A stretch of DNA of 6,797 nt from Desulfobacterales bacterium. Its GTDB lineage: Bacteria > Desulfobacterota > Desulfobulbia > Desulfobulbales > BM004. Positions within the stretch are counted from its first letter, which is position 1. Each line of letters opens with the position of its first letter. The notes beneath the pieces are model-generated. The model had not been told where the DNA came from and searched no databases. It worked only from the letters and a program-made list of their open reading frames with translations. Positions 5,817-6,797 of this stretch are shown in pieces. Location of the stretch: assembly GCA_030621655.1 (NCBI GenBank), contig JAUXHH010000088.1, positions 1 through 6,797 of the forward strand, written 5' to 3'. The position numbers and the translations under genes were made by a program.

Positions 5817-5951
5817 TCAAGCGCTTAACCTTTTTCGTCCCTTGGCTCTTCTATTATTAATAATTGTCCTGCCCGCCTTTGTTTTCATACGCAGGCGAAA
5901 GCCATGGGTTCTTTTCCGTTTGATGTTGCTGGGTTGAAATGTTCTCTTCAT
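5817..5951 (-). CDS. rpmH: Large ribosomal subunit protein bL34
   Basis: bL34 is a tiny basic protein of the 50S subunit. The gene is too short for most ORF filters, but its 44-residue translation is unmistakable: it begins MKRTFQPSNIKRKRTHGFR, continues RMKTKAGRTIINNRRAKGRKRL and ends SA before TGA (5817-5819). ATG at 5949-5951 is preceded by AAGGA with 7 nt spacing. It is first in the minus-strand cluster, 73 bp before rnpA, the nearly universal order. dnaA is not on its other side; an FmdB-like gene points away instead. Confidence 0.97.
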   Translation of the reverse strand: MKRTFQPSNIKRKRTHGFRLRMKTKAGRTIINNRRAKGRKRLSA

Positions 5952-5983
5952 AACTTTTTCCTTAAACGTCTCTTATTTTCAAA

Positions 5984-6013
5984 ATTATATATGCAGCCCC
6001 TGCGAACTGTCTA
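5984..6013 (-). promoter_or_regulatory. Likely sigma70-type promoter of the rpmH cluster
   Basis: On the minus strand a perfect -10 TATAAT (rc of 5984-5989) is preceded, 18 bp away, by TAGACA (rc of 6008-6013; 5 of 6 matches to TTGACA). Transcription would begin near 5977, leaving a leader of about 26 nt that contains the rpmH ribosome binding site. Confidence 0.65.
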
Positions 6014-6060
6014 GCAAGTAATCGCTGTAGTCCTCTCTGTGTAAGGTTCTTTGCAGGGGC
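5996..6060. repeat. Inverted repeat spanning the rpmH promoter's upstream half
   Basis: GCCCCTGC (5996-6003) is the exact reverse complement of GCAGGGGC (6053-6060). Pairing can extend inward with GAAC (6004-6007) and GTTC (6046-6049) past a 3-nt bulge. The 38-nt centre includes the -35 element. It could be a pair of regulator half-sites, or an RNA structure in transcripts from the distal promoter. Confidence 0.5.
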
Positions 6061-6094
6061 AGACCGATATTTCCCTAAAAAGCAATAAATAGGG

Positions 6095-6124
6095 GATATA
6101 ACCATAGAAAAATAAGGGTGTCAA
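6095..6124 (-). promoter_or_regulatory. Possible distal promoter of the rpmH cluster
   Basis: A perfect -35 TTGACA (rc of 6119-6124) is followed after 18 bp by TATATC (rc of 6095-6100; 4 of 6 matches to TATAAT). A transcript from here would carry a leader of about 135-140 nt, including the whole GCCCCTGC inverted repeat. Confidence 0.45.
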
Positions 6125-6200
6125 ATAAAAATCTCCTATGATAGAATGATATGTTCTCCTCTCAAAATCTACTCGTTTGTCGACTTTAAGATTTAGAGGG

Positions 6201-6236
6201 TTGACTCTGATTGATAGTATACTAAATATTAATATT
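6201..6236 (+). promoter_or_regulatory. Putative promoter/operator region of the FmdB-like gene, with two abutting palindromes
   Basis: TTGACT (6201-6206) could be a -35, but the best -10 at usual spacing (TAAATA, 6223-6228, 16 bp) is poor; TATACT (6218-6223) is better but only 11 bp away. Two perfect palindromes abut here: TAGTATACTA (6215-6224) and AATATTAATATT (6225-6236). They could be repressor or activator sites, though AT-rich DNA gives palindromes easily. The rest of the 340-bp divergent region (5952-6291) is AT-rich and holds no gene that I can support. Confidence 0.3.
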
Positions 6237-6291
6237 GCTGATCCCCTTATTTTGCGTTGCAATATACATAATCGAAGCAAGGAAACCAACA

Positions 6292-6606
6292 ATGCCCATA
6301 TATGAATACGAGCACCTCGGTGAAGGATGCGAGCACGGTAAGAGTTTTGAGCTGAAACAATCAATATACAGTGATAAATTCTCCCATTGCCCTTACTGCG
6401 GCGAGAAAGTAAAAAGGCTCATTTCTCTTGTTTCAATCAATACGCCGAAAGGAAACAGCGACCTCAAAAATCTTGGTTTCACCAAACTGGTAAAGCGGGA
6501 TGACGGAATATATGAAAATGTAACCGCGACCGGCAAAGAAAGCAGAATTTGGGATGCCAGTAAGCCTGAAACAAAACCTGACCTGAAATCCAAAATCTCA
6601 GATTAA
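6292..6606 (+). CDS. FmdB-family putative zinc-ribbon protein
   Basis: The 104-residue product starts MPIYEYEH, the diagnostic opening of the FmdB/CxxC zinc-ribbon family; the family takes its name from a putative amidase-operon regulator, and its molecular role is mostly unknown. ATG 6292 is chosen over the in-frame TTG at 6235 because AAGGA lies 8 nt upstream and MPIYEY is the family start. The second zinc knuckle is intact (HCPYCGEKVKRLIS, Cys33 and Cys36). The first is altered: instead of C-x-x-C-G it reads GEGCEHGKSFE, with only Cys13 and a nearby His15. The C-terminal part (LKNLGFTKLVKRDDGIYENVT, 58-78) resembles the tail I associate with homologues in sulfate reducers. It lies upstream of mnmG on the same strand and diverges from rpmH. 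Confidence 0.85.
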   Translation: MPIYEYEHLGEGCEHGKSFELKQSIYSDKFSHCPYCGEKVKRLISLVSINTPKGNSDLKNLGFTKLVKRDDGIYENVTATGKESRIWDASKPETKPDLKSKISD

Positions 6607-6607
6607 T

Positions 6608-6662
6608 CTCTTTCCCTTTTACGCTGGAACTACACTCTTTCCCTTTTACGCTGGAACTACAC
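6608..6662. repeat. Exact 27-bp tandem duplication between the FmdB-like gene and mnmG
   Basis: A 27-bp unit beginning CTCTTTCCC and containing TTTTACGCTGGAACTACA occurs twice without mismatch (6608-6634 and 6635-6661), with one further matching base at 6662. It begins two bases after the stop codon at 6604-6606. No strong hairpin or open frame is evident in the unit. Perfect identity suggests a recent duplication or a unit of a variable-number repeat. Confidence 0.9.
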
Positions 6663-6694
6663 AGGGGAACTTGTAAAAAAATAACACATCAACC

Positions 6695-6797
6695 ATGTCT
6701 TATTTGGATAATGAATACGATATTCTGGTGATCGGTGGTGGCCATGCTGGATGCGAGGCCGCATTAGCCGGAGCACGCATGGGTTGCCGCGTTGCAA
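6695..6797 (+). CDS. mnmG: tRNA uridine-5-carboxymethylaminomethyl modification enzyme MnmG (GidA), N-terminal fragment
   Basis: MnmG is the FAD-dependent partner of MnmE in wobble U34 modification. Only 34 codons lie in the window, but they show the family N-terminus: an acidic lead (MSYLDNEYD), a beta strand, then the dinucleotide-binding loop GGGHAGCEAALAGARMG (14-30), typical of GidA. The start is ATG 6695; an in-frame TAA lies seven codons upstream, which rules out a longer start. The nearest purine-rich site (AGGGGA, 6663-6668) is 26 nt away, so the ribosome binding site is poor. The gene runs off the right edge. Confidence 0.95.
   Translation, partial: MSYLDNEYDILVIGGGHAGCEAALAGARMGCRVA

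Noticed and set aside
6235..6291. N-terminal extension of the FmdB-like gene from TTG 6235
   Set aside because: The family begins at MPIYEY, and ATG 6292 has a well-placed AAGGA; the TTG lies inside the AT-rich palindrome.
5952..6291. A replication origin next to rpmH
   Set aside because: The region is AT-rich, but I see no DnaA boxes of the TTATCCACA type, and dnaA is not adjacent.
6011..6364. A minus-strand open frame across the divergent intergenic region
   Set aside because: It overlaps the rpmH promoter region and the start of the FmdB-like gene, and has low-complexity composition and no family signal.

Overview
The window looks like a chromosomal segment of a selenium-using, Gram-negative anaerobe, most likely from the Desulfobacterota (former Deltaproteobacteria). 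The placement is inference. It rests on the style of the RnpA, YidC and FmdB-like proteins, moderate G+C, and above all a small gene with in-frame UGA codons that resembles the 'selenobiotic' (SbtA-type) RiPP precursors reported mainly from that group.

Layout. Positions 3-95 (+) are the tail of an unidentified, possibly MATE-like membrane protein. Positions 111-311 (+) hold a gene that conventional ORF calling misses: a 66-residue precursor peptide with a hydrophobic leader and in-frame UGA codons at residues 33 and 65. Each UGA is followed at the right distance by a bacterial SECIS-like hairpin. A third UGA (codon 67) is probably the real stop, and a strong intrinsic terminator follows at 344-374. 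Positions 375-681 carry no gene that I can see.

Positions 682-5951 hold the classic rpmH-rnpA-yidD-yidC-jag-mnmE cluster, all on the minus strand and read right to left: ribosomal protein L34, the RNase P protein, a membrane-insertion efficiency factor, the YidC insertase, an RNA-binding KH/R3H protein, and the tRNA-modifying GTPase MnmE. The cluster appears to start from one or two promoters at 5984-6124. It contains several intercistronic hairpins, including a terminator-like one overlapping the rnpA stop codon.

On the plus strand, diverging from rpmH across about 340 bp, are a small FmdB-family zinc-ribbon protein (6292-6606), an exact 27-bp tandem duplication (6608-6662), and the start of mnmG (6695 to the window edge). 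MnmE and MnmG form one complex that modifies wobble uridine 34 of certain tRNAs, so both halves of that enzyme lie in this window on opposite strands.

The housekeeping part is ordinary. The exciting element is the UGA-containing peptide gene at the left end, with its two SECIS candidates and no maturase inside the window.
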